From NCBI GenBank assembly GCA_019635795.1, contig JAHBYV010000018.1, positions 16,903 through 80,902 on the forward strand: a DNA stretch of 64,000 bases. The letters are read 5' to 3'. A program made the translations under genes and the position numbers. Source of the DNA: Rhizobiaceae bacterium. GTDB lineage: Bacteria; Pseudomonadota; Alphaproteobacteria; Rhizobiales; Rhizobiaceae. Positions 53,537 to 62,712 of this stretch are shown here, piece by piece. The notes under the pieces are model-generated. The model made no database searches. It saw only the letters and a program-made list of their open reading frames with translations, and had not been told where the DNA came from. Position 1 is the stretch's first letter, and the number at the start of each line of letters is the position of its first letter.

Positions 53537-54798
53537 GTCGCCTCCGAAAGCCGAAGCGACTTCCAGGAAGTCCTGTCGCGTGATGTCGCTCCGCCTCGGC
53601 CTGCAAGGCGCAGTGCGTTGGCGACGACCAGAACCGACGAAGTCGACATTGCCACCGCGGCAACAAGGGGGGGCACGGTGGCCACGAGCAACGTAACCAG
53701 GGCCGTGAGGGCGACGACATGGACAACAGGGGAGTAGGGCGACGCCGCCTGGTCGGCGATCTGTCGGTAGCGCGCCCTGCCGCCTTCGGCGGCTTCCATA
53801 AGCCGCATCATGTCGGAGAGATACGAATCCTTCTGCGGACGATCGACGCTGACCGTCAGAGGCCCGTCGAGATTGAGCGAACCCGACAGGATCTGCGATC
53901 CCGGAGCGACCTGTTTAGCGGCGGACTCGCCGGTCACCACCGACAGGTCGAGCGAAGCGGCGCCCGACACGACAGTTCCGTCGACGGGTATCCGCTCCCC
54001 GGCGAGAACGAGAACGGTTTCTCCGGCTTCGATCGCCGAGGTCTCGTGATATTCGCGGCCGCCGCCAGGAACGACCACCGTCGCCCCACGCGGCATCATC
54101 TTGGCAAGCGACCTGACGGCGTCGGCGAGCAGGAAGAAAAGAAGCGAGGTCACCGCGTCGAAATAGGCGTGCGGGGCTCCCTTCGCTGTGTCGTAGAGGC
54201 TCAGGACAAAAGCGAGCAGAACGCCGACGCTGATCGGCACGTCCATGTTGGTGCGCCCGGCGCGCAACGCGCTCCAAGCCGACAGAAAGAAGATGCGTCC
54301 CGAATAGGCCAGCGCGGGAAAGGCCAGCGCGGCCGAGATCAGATAGAAGGCTTGCCGCGTCTGGTCACCAGCTCCTGACCAGACCGAGACGGACAGCAGC
54401 ATGATGTTCATCGCGGCAAAGCCTGCAACGGCGGTGGCGCGCAGGAGCCGCGTCATCTCGGGGTCTCCGGAACTGTGGTCAGCCTCTGTCAGACTCGCGG
54501 CGTATCCCGCGCCGCGCAGGGCATCGATCATCGGAGGCACGCCAAATTCTTGCCGCCACTTCACCGCGACGCGCTTCGCGGTCAGGTTGACCCGTGTTGA
54601 GGCGACGCCCTCAAGTCTCGCTAGCGTTCCCTCGATGGTCCCGATGCACCCGGCGCAGTGCACTGCCGGAACCGACAAGTCGGTCTGCAACGTGCCATCG
54701 TCGAGATTGCGGCTGGCCAGAACGATCTCGCGATCATCGAGCGGGCGCGCAGGACCGATTTCGAGGCCTGCTTCGGTTCCGGGCGCGCAGCAGCTCAA
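53533..54798 (-). pseudogene. ccoI: CcoI/FixI copper P-type ATPase with internal deletion of the catalytic core
   Basis: The reading frame is open for 421 residues, against about 750 for CcoI. It keeps the metal-binding domain (HCAGC, Cys48/Cys51), the first membrane helices and the actuator domain (VVTGES, 289-292). Around residue 374 (near 53676) it jumps from [18 protein letters not shown] to [20 protein letters not shown], the C-terminal helix. The CPC copper site, the DKTGT phosphorylation site and the ATP-binding domain are all missing. Ion pumping is impossible. Start, stop and overlap with ccoS are preserved, so the deletion is in frame. Confidence 0.88.
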
Positions 54799-54801
54799 GG
54801 C

Positions 54802-55620
54802 TCATTCCTCCGGGCGCGCCATTGACTTGTAGGCATGCCATGTGGCGTGGCCGAGCAGCGGGAAGATCACGATCATGCCGACCAGCCCCGTCGCCACGCA
54901 AATGGCGTAGAGCACGAGGACCATGGCTCCCCAGGCGATCATGGTCGGCAGGTTGTTCCAGACCAGCTTCATGCTCGTGCCCATGGCGGTCAGCGCGTCG
55001 ATGCGGCGGTCGAGCAGCATGGGCACGGCGAAGACGCTGACCGAGAAGCCGAAGGCAGCGAACAGGCCGCCGATGGCCGTGCCGATGACGAGCATCGCCC
55101 AGCCGGAGGGCGTGCCAAGAAGGATGCCGACGACATGGTCGAGGCCGGGGAAGGCGGTAACCCCGAAGAAAAGCGACCAGAGCAGGACGGCGGCGCGCGT
55201 CCAGAGCAGCATCAACAGGCTGAGCAAGAGTCCGGTGAAGAACACCTGCGCGCCCGCCCGCGGCCTGACGCGCAACATCGACCCGAGCGTGATCGACCTC
55301 CCTTCCCTGATGGCGCGGCTCTTCTCGTAGAGACCGATGGCGAGGAAAGGGGCGACGATCAAGAAGCCCGCAAGCGCCGGGAACAGGATGTAATCCCGGC
55401 CGAAGCCGACGAGCGTCCAGACAAACAGCGCGGACAGCACGAACACCCCCACGCCGTAAGCCAGGCTCGACGAGGCGCCGTTCCAGAAATCGCGCCATCC
55501 GGCGGCAAGCCAGCGCCGTCCTTCGAACAGCGGCAGGTCGCGCTGAAGGGCCGGGTCGCGCGTCTCCCCGATACCAGACGTCTCGCTGAGCAGCCAGTAT
55601 CCCTTGTCGGCTTCGCCCAT
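54802..55620 (-). CDS. DUF2189 integral membrane protein
   Basis: The 272-residue protein has about six membrane segments and matches DUF2189: WLAAGWRDFWNGASSSLAYG, FLIVAPFLAIGLYEKSRAIREG, and SVFAVPMLLDRRIDALTAM. Such proteins are often found next to cbb3 oxidase genes; the role is unknown. The ATG at 55620 has GGGAGA upstream, and the longer frame is a shadow. It precedes ccoI by 3 bp. Confidence 0.9.
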   Translation of the reverse strand: MGEADKGYWLLSETSGIGETRDPALQRDLPLFEGRRWLAAGWRDFWNGASSSLAYGVGVFVLSALFVWTLVGFGRDYILFPALAGFLIVAPFLAIGLYEKSRAIREGRSITLGSMLRVRPRAGAQVFFTGLLLSLLMLLWTRAAVLLWSLFFGVTAFPGLDHVVGILLGTPSGWAMLVIGTAIGGLFAAFGFSVSVFAVPMLLDRRIDALTAMGTSMKLVWNNLPTMIAWGAMVLVLYAICVATGLVGMIVIFPLLGHATWHAYKSMARPEE

Positions 55621-55631
55621 GGTTCTCTCCC

Positions 55632-55820
55632 TCAGCAGGCCGACTTGGCGGCACGGTAGCCGCCATCGCCGTCGGCGGACTTCAGATGTTCGACGCATTC
55701 CGGCTGGGACTGGAACGCGACGTAGACGAGGTGCGCGTTCGCCCCGGCGAAGAGCAGGAGGCCGGCCGGGACGAGAACCCATGGCAGCCATCCGCCTCGG
55801 ACACGCGCGCGTCCGCTCAT
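55632..55820 (-). CDS. 62-residue single-span protein of the cbb3 operon
   Basis: The ATG at 55820 overlaps the ccoP stop (ATGA). The product, starting MSGRARVRGGWLPWVLVPAG, has a hydrophobic segment (VLVPAGLLLFAGANAHLVYV) and a short tail with two cysteines (PECVEHLK, RAAKSAC) that could face the periplasm. Similar small proteins sit in other alphaproteobacterial cbb3 operons to my recollection. It is not CcoH, which is larger. Confidence 0.72.
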   Translation of the reverse strand: MSGRARVRGGWLPWVLVPAGLLLFAGANAHLVYVAFQSQPECVEHLKSADGDGGYRAAKSAC

Positions 55821-56698
55821 GGCTGCGCCGTTCCGAGATCGTGGACGTAGACCGACAGCGTCCTGATCTCCGCCGTGGACAGCCGCTCGTCCCAGGTCGG
55901 CATGTGGCCCTGACGGCCGCCATGCACGGATGCGATGATCGTATCGAGATCGCCGCCATAGACCCAGTAGGCATCGGTCAGGTTCGGCGCGCCGACTTCC
56001 ACGTCTCCCTGCGCGCTCTCGCCGTGACAGGCGGCGCAGGTGGTGACGAATACCTCGCGGCCGGCATTGATGCGATCGAGGTTCTCCGGTGTGGAATAGT
56101 CGGGGTGCGTCAACGAATAGACGTAGGCGGCGACGCTGCGGACCTGCTCGCGGTCGAGCATCTCGTCGCGGCCAAAGGCAGGCATCTGGGCGACTCGGCT
56201 GTCTGGATGCGCGGTGTTGATGCCGACGCGCATCGTCTGCTCGATCAGTTCCGGGCCCCCACCCCACAGCCAGTCGTCGTCGGTGAGGTCGGGATAGTTG
56301 GCGCGGCCCCTGCCGTCGCGGCCGTGGCAAGCAGCGCAGTTGTCGCCGAACAGCTGCCGCCCCGTGTCGCGCACGGTCCGCATCAACGTTTCGTCGGCGA
56401 GGATCGCGTCATAGGGTTCGTTCTCCAGCCGTGTCGTCCAGGCAGATCGCTGCTGCTGGCCGTCGACGACCCGGGCCTCGACCGTCGTCTGCTGGTCTAT
56501 GCCCAGAAGCCCCTTCGTATAGGTCACGCCGATTGGCCAGGCAGGCACCATGAACCACCAGAAGATCGCCCACACGTGGGTGACGATCAGGAACATCAGC
56601 ACCCCGCGCGGAACAGGCGTGTCCAGTTCTTTGATGCCGTTCCACTCGTGGCCCGTCGTCTCGCGTCCTGTGACGGGGTCGCGTTCTACTTCCGCCAT
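55817..56698 (-). CDS. ccoP: cbb3-type cytochrome c oxidase subunit CcoP (diheme)
   Basis: The 293-residue protein has the N-terminal CcoP segment (NGIKELDTPVPRGVLMFLIV), one membrane helix, and two cytochrome c domains with CAACH heme sites (DNCAACHGRDGRGRANYPDL and TTCAACHGESAQGDVEVG). It passes electrons from cytochrome c or the bc1 complex to CcoO and CcoN. The ATG overlaps the end of ccoQ by 13 bp. Confidence 0.97.
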   Translation of the reverse strand: MAEVERDPVTGRETTGHEWNGIKELDTPVPRGVLMFLIVTHVWAIFWWFMVPAWPIGVTYTKGLLGIDQQTTVEARVVDGQQQRSAWTTRLENEPYDAILADETLMRTVRDTGRQLFGDNCAACHGRDGRGRANYPDLTDDDWLWGGGPELIEQTMRVGINTAHPDSRVAQMPAFGRDEMLDREQVRSVAAYVYSLTHPDYSTPENLDRINAGREVFVTTCAACHGESAQGDVEVGAPNLTDAYWVYGGDLDTIIASVHGGRQGHMPTWDERLSTAEIRTLSVYVHDLGTAQP

Positions 56699-56859
56699 GG
56701 CGTGTCGTCCCGTTCGAGGATGCTGTGCTTTGCCCGGTCGAACCGCTTCCTGTTTCTCGGCCAGAAGGCGTAGACGCAGACGCAGAGGAAGAAGGCCATC
56801 ATGTAGAACAGGCCCCAGCTCTTGGAGAAGGCGACGAGCGTTTCGTAATTGAAGTCCAT
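56686..56859 (-). CDS. ccoQ: cbb3-type oxidase subunit CcoQ
   Basis: The 57-residue protein starts MDFNYETLVAFSKSWGLFYM and has one membrane segment, then AFWPRNRKRFDRAKHSILER. The segment SKSWGLFYMMAFFLCVCVYAF fits CcoQ/FixQ, a small subunit that stabilises the complex. It lies 10 bp after ccoO and overlaps ccoP. Confidence 0.92.
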   Translation of the reverse strand: MDFNYETLVAFSKSWGLFYMMAFFLCVCVYAFWPRNRKRFDRAKHSILERDDTPWRK

Positions 56860-56869
56860 GCCTGCCTCC

Positions 56870-57622
56870 TCAGTCTTCCGGATCCGGTGGCTGCTCGGTC
56901 GCGGCCGTATCGCGATAGGCAGCGTCCGTCAGCCGACCCAGCACCTGAAGATAGGCTACAAGCGCGTCCATCTCGGTGACCTGCGTGGCGACGCCGTCGA
57001 AGGCGCTGATTGTGGTCTCCTCGCCGTAGCGCTCTGTCACGACGGAAGCGAAGTCGGTGTCCGGAGTTGCCTGGCCGTAAGCGTCACGCGCGGCGTTTTC
57101 CACCATCTCGTCGGTATAGGGCACGCCCAATGATCGCTGCGCCGCGAGATGCATCGGCAGGTCTTCCATCCTGAGCGGGGTGCGCCCCAGCCAGCGATAG
57201 GCTGGCATGTTGGATTCGGGAACCACGTCGCGTGGATTGTTGAGATGCGCCACGTGCCAGAAGTCCGAATACTTGCCGCCGACGCGGGCGAGGTCAGGCC
57301 CAGTCCGTTTGGAACCCCACAGCATCGGGCGGTCGTACTGCGACTCGACCGCCAGCGAATAGGGTCCGTATCGCTCGACCTCGTCGCGCAGTGTCCTGAT
57401 CATCTGGCTATGGCAGGCGTAGCAGCCCTCACGGACGTAAATGTTGCGCCCGGCCAGTTCGAGCGGCGTGTACATCCGCATGTCGGGCGCTTCCTCGACG
57501 GTCTCGTCGATCGTGAACAGCGGCGCGATCTCGACGATGCCACCGACGCTGGCCGCCGCAATGATGGCCAGAACGAAGCCGATGGCCGAACGCTCGAGCT
57601 TTCGATGGAAGAGTTCAGGCAT
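56870..57622 (-). CDS. ccoO: cbb3-type oxidase subunit CcoO (monoheme)
   Basis: The 250-residue protein has an N-terminal membrane helix and one c-type heme site (REGCYACHSQMIRTLRDE), with the CcoO patterns TPLELAGRNIYVREGCY and SKRTGPDLARVGGKY. It is the membrane-anchored cytochrome subunit. The gene begins 3 bp after ccoN. Confidence 0.97.
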   Translation of the reverse strand: MPELFHRKLERSAIGFVLAIIAAASVGGIVEIAPLFTIDETVEEAPDMRMYTPLELAGRNIYVREGCYACHSQMIRTLRDEVERYGPYSLAVESQYDRPMLWGSKRTGPDLARVGGKYSDFWHVAHLNNPRDVVPESNMPAYRWLGRTPLRMEDLPMHLAAQRSLGVPYTDEMVENAARDAYGQATPDTDFASVVTERYGEETTISAFDGVATQVTEMDALVAYLQVLGRLTDAAYRDTAATEQPPDPED

Positions 57623-57625
57623 CGG

Positions 57626-59263
57626 TCATTCTCCAGGCACGGCTGCGGGCTGGACAGGCGCGTCGGAGCGAGCGGCGGCGAGCGGGGCCGCCCTGACCGT
57701 CATCCAAATGTTGTAGCAGCCGACGATCGCGCCGATCAGGAACAGCAGGCCGCCGAAGGCGCGGGCGATGTAGTAGGGGTACATGGCGACCAGGCTGTCG
57801 ACGAAAGAATAGGCGAGCGCACCTTCCTCCGTGTACGTCCTCCACATCAGCCCCTGGATGATGCCCGAGTTCCACATCGCGAAGACGTAGATCAGGGTTC
57901 CCGCGATCGCGAGCCAGAAGTGGACCTCGACGAGTGCTGCGGAATACATGCGCTCGCGCTTCCACAGGCTCGGCACCAGCGTGTACAGCGAGCCGAAGGT
58001 GATGAGCGCCACCCAGCCGAGCGCCCCGGCATGGACGTGGCCTACGGTCCAGTCCGTGTAGTGGCTGAGCGAGTTGACGGGTCGTATCGCCATGAACGAG
58101 CCCTCGAAGGTCGAAAGCCCATAGAACACGGCCGCAGCCATCATGAAGCGCAGTGTTGCGTCGTCGCGCACCCGGTGCCAGGCGCCGTTTAGCGTCAGCA
58201 GCGCGTTGCCCGCCGACGCCCATGACGGGACGAGCAGCATCACCGAGAAGGTCATGCCCAGCGTCTGCACCCAATGCGGCAAGGCGGTGTAATGCAGGTG
58301 GTGCGAGCCCGCCCACATGTAGAAGAAGGTGATGCCCCAGAAGCTGAGGATCGACAGGCGATAGGAAAAGATCGGGCGCTGCGCCCGCACGGGCAGGTAG
58401 TAGTAGAGCATGCCGAGGAAGCCCGCCGTCAGGAAGAAGGCGACGGCGTTGTGGCCGTACCACCACTGCACCATCGCGTCCTGCACGCCCGGCCAGATGG
58501 TGTAGCTTTTGGCATGCCCCCAGGAGATCGGGACCGCCAGGTTGTTCACGATGTGCAGGATGGCAACGACTAGGATGAAGGCCATGAAGTACCAGTTTGC
58601 GACATAGATGTGCGGTTCCTTCCTCCGCGCGATCGTCGCGATGTAGAGGATGAAGTAGGTCACCCAGACGATGACTAGCCACAAGTCGGCGTACCACTCG
58701 GCCTCGGCATATTCCTTCGACTGGGTCACGCCGAGAAGGTAGCCTGACACGGCCAGCAAACAGAACAGGTTGAATCCGAGCAACACGAACCACGGACTGA
58801 CCTGTCCCGCGAGCCTCGCGCGCGAAGTCCGTTGGACGACGTGGAAGGAAGTCGCGATCAGCGCGTTCCCGCCGAAGCCGAAGATAACGCCGCTGGTATG
58901 GGTCGGACGAAGCCGCCCGAAGGAGGACCATGCCGCGTCGAAGGCGAGGTCGGGCCAAGCAAGCTGAGCCGCGACCCAGACCCCCATGAACATGCCGAAT
59001 ACGGCCCAGGCCATCGACAGAACAATACCGACCTTGATCGGATCGTCGAAGTAGGAAGCGGTCCGGTCCTCGGTCGGCTCGGGGCCGTAGAAGGAGGCCA
59101 TCACCATCCAGGCGATGCCGCCGCCGAACAGCATGACGATCACACCGTGCACGCCCAGAACGTCGGCACGCCCCATGATGGCCATCGCAACGCCAGCCAG
59201 AGTGACCGCGCCCGCCAGGATCAAGGCGTTCTGCCGTTCCGAGGAGGTAAGGTTAGCCAGCAT
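57626..59263 (-). CDS. ccoN: cbb3-type cytochrome c oxidase catalytic subunit CcoN
   Basis: The 545-residue, 12-plus-helix protein is the high-affinity oxygen-reducing subunit. Heme and copper ligand regions are present: NALIATSFHVVQRT, WWYGHNAVAFFLTAGFLGMLYYYLPV (His of the binuclear centre) and WAGSHHLHYTALPHWVQTLG, plus YTDWTVGHVHAGALGWVA near the heme pair. It starts directly after the rrf2 stop (TGAATG). Microaerobic respiration is the expected role. Confidence 0.97.
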   Translation of the reverse strand: MLANLTSSERQNALILAGAVTLAGVAMAIMGRADVLGVHGVIVMLFGGGIAWMVMASFYGPEPTEDRTASYFDDPIKVGIVLSMAWAVFGMFMGVWVAAQLAWPDLAFDAAWSSFGRLRPTHTSGVIFGFGGNALIATSFHVVQRTSRARLAGQVSPWFVLLGFNLFCLLAVSGYLLGVTQSKEYAEAEWYADLWLVIVWVTYFILYIATIARRKEPHIYVANWYFMAFILVVAILHIVNNLAVPISWGHAKSYTIWPGVQDAMVQWWYGHNAVAFFLTAGFLGMLYYYLPVRAQRPIFSYRLSILSFWGITFFYMWAGSHHLHYTALPHWVQTLGMTFSVMLLVPSWASAGNALLTLNGAWHRVRDDATLRFMMAAAVFYGLSTFEGSFMAIRPVNSLSHYTDWTVGHVHAGALGWVALITFGSLYTLVPSLWKRERMYSAALVEVHFWLAIAGTLIYVFAMWNSGIIQGLMWRTYTEEGALAYSFVDSLVAMYPYYIARAFGGLLFLIGAIVGCYNIWMTVRAAPLAAARSDAPVQPAAVPGE

Positions 59264-59740
59264 TCATTCCTCTCCTGGAGCAGGTTCCGAGGCCGCATCC
59301 TTCCCCAATGTCCTGTTCACTTCAAGTAGCTGGAGCAGTTCTTTTCTGTTTCCAGCGATTTCCGCCAGGGTCACGCCGTCGAATAAAGCGAGGAACGCTT
59401 CGAACGCCCTGCCGACAACGCCCTTCAACCTGCAGGAAGGCGTGATAGCGCATCGGCCGCCGGGGCGCATGCACTCGGTCAGGTCGAAGCCGTCTTCCAT
59501 CTGACGCACGACGTCACCCAAGACGATCTCCTCCGGCGGTAGCGCCAGCGCGATGCCACCCGTGCGACCACGCGCAGTCGTCAGATAGCCGAACCGTCCC
59601 AGCTTGAGCGCGACCTTGAGCAGGAGGTTGCGCGATATGCCGTAGTCCGTCGCGACGTCGGTGACCCGGCACGGCTTGCCGCGATGGATCGCAAGATACA
59701 GCATCCTGAGCGCGTAGTCTGTCTGAAGTGTCAGGCGCAT
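59264..59740 (-). CDS. Rrf2-family [2Fe-2S] regulator, NsrR-like
   Basis: The 158-residue protein has the Rrf2 winged-helix start MRLTLQTDYALRMLYLAIHR, VTDVATDYGISRNLLLKVAL, and ARGRTGGIALALPPEEI, plus three cysteines in TECMRPGGRCAITPSCRL (90, 97, 103), positions like those of NsrR that hold an Fe-S cluster. It likely senses NO or iron-sulfur status. The stop codon touches the ccoN start, so it is the first gene of the oxidase operon and may control it. Confidence 0.92.
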   Translation of the reverse strand: MRLTLQTDYALRMLYLAIHRGKPCRVTDVATDYGISRNLLLKVALKLGRFGYLTTARGRTGGIALALPPEEIVLGDVVRQMEDGFDLTECMRPGGRCAITPSCRLKGVVGRAFEAFLALFDGVTLAEIAGNRKELLQLLEVNRTLGKDAASEPAPGEE

Positions 59741-59978
59741 GCAGGCGATTCCCGGTTGCTAGGGCAGCAGGCCCCGATAGTAGACGAATAGGTGGCAGGA
59801 ACGCGAATGCGGTGCGACTCTTGACCCCACAGGACTCTTTCCCATCTGTCGAAGAGTGCCTTTGGCGCGATCCTGTCATCCTGCCGCACCCGCGGTCCAC
59901 GAGAGGGTGTGCGAGCGGCTGGTCGGGCAGGTGTGGGGCAGAGGCTCTTGCGGTAGGAATCATGTTCGGTCACGCAAA

Positions 59979-59997
59979 GTGGCATTTCAATTACCAC
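59979..59997 (-). promoter_or_regulatory. Candidate operator upstream of the rrf2-cbb3 operon
   Basis: GTGGCATTTCAATTACCAC is a 19-bp imperfect palindrome with two mismatched pairs. It lies about 240 bp before the rrf2 start. Its A/T-rich core resembles NsrR-like sites, but the distance is large and binding is unproven. I saw no FNR/FixK box (TTGAT-N4-ATCAA) between 59741 and 60050. Confidence 0.35.
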
Positions 59998-60048
59998 ATT
60001 TTATAAACCGTTTCCCCTGGCCGCAAGCGCGCTGACGTCGCGGCCCCG

Positions 60049-60591
60049 GTGAAACGTTGCGTACTGTCGATTTGTTTGCGCCCGCGCAAACCGGAGACCG
60101 CACAGTTGGTTCTATGGCGTTCTTTGGAGATGCTGGAAGTCAAACGACCACTGACGATGGACCCCGAGATGACCGTACTTCGGCTCCCGTTTATCTGGCC
60201 ACAAAGCCTCGTTACAGACGGAAGCTGTTCAGGGCGCGCTAGGATGACGCTTGTCTACGCGCCGCTACTCGATCCAGCCTTCGGTGCCGAGTTCGTTCGC
60301 GTCAATCTTGAGGCATCGCTGAAGCAGCGTCACGCAGAGCCCGCATCCGACAGCAGCGTTCGCTTCACGAACCAGATCGCGGCCCACTTGCCGAAGTCTA
60401 CCAATCTCGCGGTACCCGAGAAGGCCCTCATCGACCACGGCCTGAAATGGTGGCCCACCAAGCAGTATGAAAGCACTTTCGTCGAGAAAGGAAGCTCGTC
60501 GCAATGGCGGTTGGAGGTCACCAGTCTCGTTCGTGCGGAACCCCAATTCTCTGCGGAAGGAGTGCCCTTTGCGGTCCTCTTCACCCCTTGA
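60049..60591 (+). pseudogene. C-terminal remnant of an S8 (subtilase) family peptidase
   Basis: The open frame contains blocks I recall from the C-terminal region of large S8-family peptidases paired with AAA ATPases: SGRARMTLVYAPLLDPAFG followed by AEFVRVNLEASLKQR, and WRLEVTSLVRAEPQF with SAEGVPFAVLFTP. The catalytic Asp-His-Ser domain is missing, and the extreme C terminus appears cut. No ribosome binding site fits the first ATG, so this is a decayed fragment. Confidence 0.62.
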
Positions 60592-60955
60592 GGACCCGAA
60601 CGGCAGCCAGCCGGTTTTCCAAGCGATGCGGCAGTGGCTCCAAGCGAGTACTGCGATATCACAGGATGTCCGAACTGTAACGGGGCTGCGCCCACACGGA
60701 GAGTAATTGGCAAGCTTCACCTGCGGGAGATGCGCACCTCCGACTGCGCACTTGGGGCTATCGCTCGTATGCCCAGCTCAGCAACACCTTTGCATCATAG
60801 TCAGGTACGCACTCACGCGATTCGCGCATTCTCAGCGTCGGCTTTTAGAGCGGCTGCAGATGGGCTGGAACGGCTGAGATGGCGGCGCATAGCAGTCGAG
60901 CATCCGCCAATGCCGCACCGCGTGATGTTGGAGATTTGCAACTGCAGCAGACCCC
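60592..60955. other. Gap after the peptidase remnant
   Basis: I see no gene or structured element. It may be further decayed defence or element sequence. Confidence 0.35.
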
Positions 60956-61402
60956 TCACTGTCGGCGCTTGTAAGGCGCCATCGGTTCTTGTCCTCCGAT
61001 GGTGACGGTTATCTTCATATCTCCTTCGTTCAGATCGTCGCTGAGACCGTAGCGCTCAATCAGGTCGATCACCTGAGCGGTGGCCCGGTTGTCGCCTTTG
61101 ACTGCTCTGGCAACGAGCGCGCGAAACAACGCTTCGCGCTGCGCTATTGTTTTGATCTCACCTGCTTCAGAAACCCGCACTGGCGCAGAAAGAGCTGCCC
61201 GCAGCAGGGCCTTCGGAGAATGAGAGCCCTTCGGCCGTCCACGAGGATTGCCCGACTGGCCCTTCTTGAAGCGCGTCATGACTGGTGGCTTGCGATAGCC
61301 AACAGCATAAGAGGACGAATTCCTGTCAGCTTGCTTACCAGTCAACTGGTTGCTGGGATGCAGTTTGGTGTTGTCATCCTGTTTGTCCTCAGCCTGTGTC
61401 AT
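60956..61402 (-). CDS. DUF5681 domain protein
   Basis: The 148-residue protein has the DUF5681 signature RFKKGQSGNPRGRPKGS, then a helical part (KALLRAALSAPVRV, EALFRALVARAVKGDNRATAQVIDLIERYG). DUF5681 proteins are common in prophages and often follow DNA methylase genes. The start at 61402 overlaps the methylase stop (61399) by 4 bp, so the two are coupled. Confidence 0.88.
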   Translation of the reverse strand: MTQAEDKQDDNTKLHPSNQLTGKQADRNSSSYAVGYRKPPVMTRFKKGQSGNPRGRPKGSHSPKALLRAALSAPVRVSEAGEIKTIAQREALFRALVARAVKGDNRATAQVIDLIERYGLSDDLNEGDMKITVTIGGQEPMAPYKRRQ

Positions 61403-62712
61403 TCCGCGGCCTCCAAGTGAGAACAAAGGGGAGTAGCGCGTGGTACCCCGCATGCGACCAGCTCGGCTTCGTCTGCGGCATAAGCCTCCCAGCGGCGGAT
61501 GATGCGATCGCAATAGACAGGATCGAGTTCAACGAGATACCCACGCCTTCCTGTCTTGTGGGCTGCAATCAAGGTCGAGCCAGACCCTCCAAACACGTCC
61601 AGAACAATTGAGCCGCGGGCCGAGACGTCTTTAATCGCATCGGCAATCATCTGTACGGGTTTGACGGTCGGGTGGAGTTCAAGCTCTTCCATGCGCCCTG
61701 ACTTCAAGGTGTTCACACCCCTGTATTGCCACACATTGGTGCGGTAGCGGCCGTGCTGGCCGAGCTCGAAGGTGTTTATGTGAGGGGCATTTCCGAACTT
61801 GTAGGCAAAGATCAATTCGTGGCGTGAGCGGTAGAAGGTTCCCATTCCACCATTGTCCTTCACCCAGACAATGAGATTCTTCAGTTCGCAGTAAATGTCT
61901 TCGCTGGCCTGTCCCATCTCATCCATATGCCGCCAGTCCATGCAGATGAAATGGATCGAGCCATCTTGAGATACAGCTGCCATGTTCTTGAAGGCCTGAG
62001 CAAGAAATGAAGTGAACTGCGCCTTGCTCATCTCACCTGCGGCCATGGCAAACTCACGGTGCTTTATCTTGCCCGCTCCACCGACATGGCCGTTGATGGG
62101 TACGTTGTAAGGCGGATCGGTAAATACCATCGAGGCCTTTTCGCCGTTCATCAAGGCAGAGATGCAGTCCGGCTCAAGGGACGAACCACACACAAGCCGG
62201 TGTGGCCCAAGCTGCCAGATGTCACCAGGGCGCACTCGCGGCGCATCGGTGAGGCAGGGCAGGTGATCGTCCTTGGGGTCACCGGGTTCTTCCTTCGACA
62301 GGCTCTCGACCAGCCCGTCGATCTCGGCGATAGAGAAGCCGGTTACACCGATGTCGAAATCAAGATCGACGTCCAGCAGTGCCTGCAACTCCAGGGCGAG
62401 AAGTTCTTCATCCCATCCAGCATTGAGGGCAAGCTTGTTGTCAGCGATTATGTAGGCGCGCTTTTCTTGCTCGCTCATCAGATCGAGCCGTAAACATGGC
62501 ACTTCGCTCATACCAAGCTGGCGGGCTGCTTCCACGCGTCCATGACCTGCAAGGATCATGCTGGAGCTGTCGATCAGCACGGGATTGGTAAAGCCGAAGC
62601 GCCTGATGGAATCGGCAATCTGGCGCAACTGCTTTCTGGAGTGGGTGCGCGCGTTCTTTGCATAGGGTCTAAGCCCTGAAAGGCTCAGATACTCAATCTG
62701 CGATTTAGACAT
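61399..62712 (-). CDS. ParB-like N-terminal domain fused to DNA methyltransferase
   Basis: The 437-residue protein begins MSKSQIEYLSLSGLRPYAKN and has a ParB/sulfiredoxin-like nuclease domain (residues ~7-110, with SSMILAGHGRVEAARQLG), then an N6-adenine or N4-cytosine methyltransferase with catalytic TDPPYNVP and the AdoMet-binding FGGSGSTLIA. The order DPPY before FxGxG is the beta class. No cognate restriction gene is adjacent; such solitary enzymes are typical of phage and mobile elements. The ATG at 62712 has GGAG 8 nt upstream. Confidence 0.93.
   Translation of the reverse strand: MSKSQIEYLSLSGLRPYAKNARTHSRKQLRQIADSIRRFGFTNPVLIDSSSMILAGHGRVEAARQLGMSEVPCLRLDLMSEQEKRAYIIADNKLALNAGWDEELLALELQALLDVDLDFDIGVTGFSIAEIDGLVESLSKEEPGDPKDDHLPCLTDAPRVRPGDIWQLGPHRLVCGSSLEPDCISALMNGEKASMVFTDPPYNVPINGHVGGAGKIKHREFAMAAGEMSKAQFTSFLAQAFKNMAAVSQDGSIHFICMDWRHMDEMGQASEDIYCELKNLIVWVKDNGGMGTFYRSRHELIFAYKFGNAPHINTFELGQHGRYRTNVWQYRGVNTLKSGRMEELELHPTVKPVQMIADAIKDVSARGSIVLDVFGGSGSTLIAAHKTGRRGYLVELDPVYCDRIIRRWEAYAADEAELVACGVPRATPLCSHLEAAE

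Noticed and set aside
57149-58192. Plus-strand 347-codon open frame
   Set aside because: Antisense of ccoO and ccoN; an effect of high GC.
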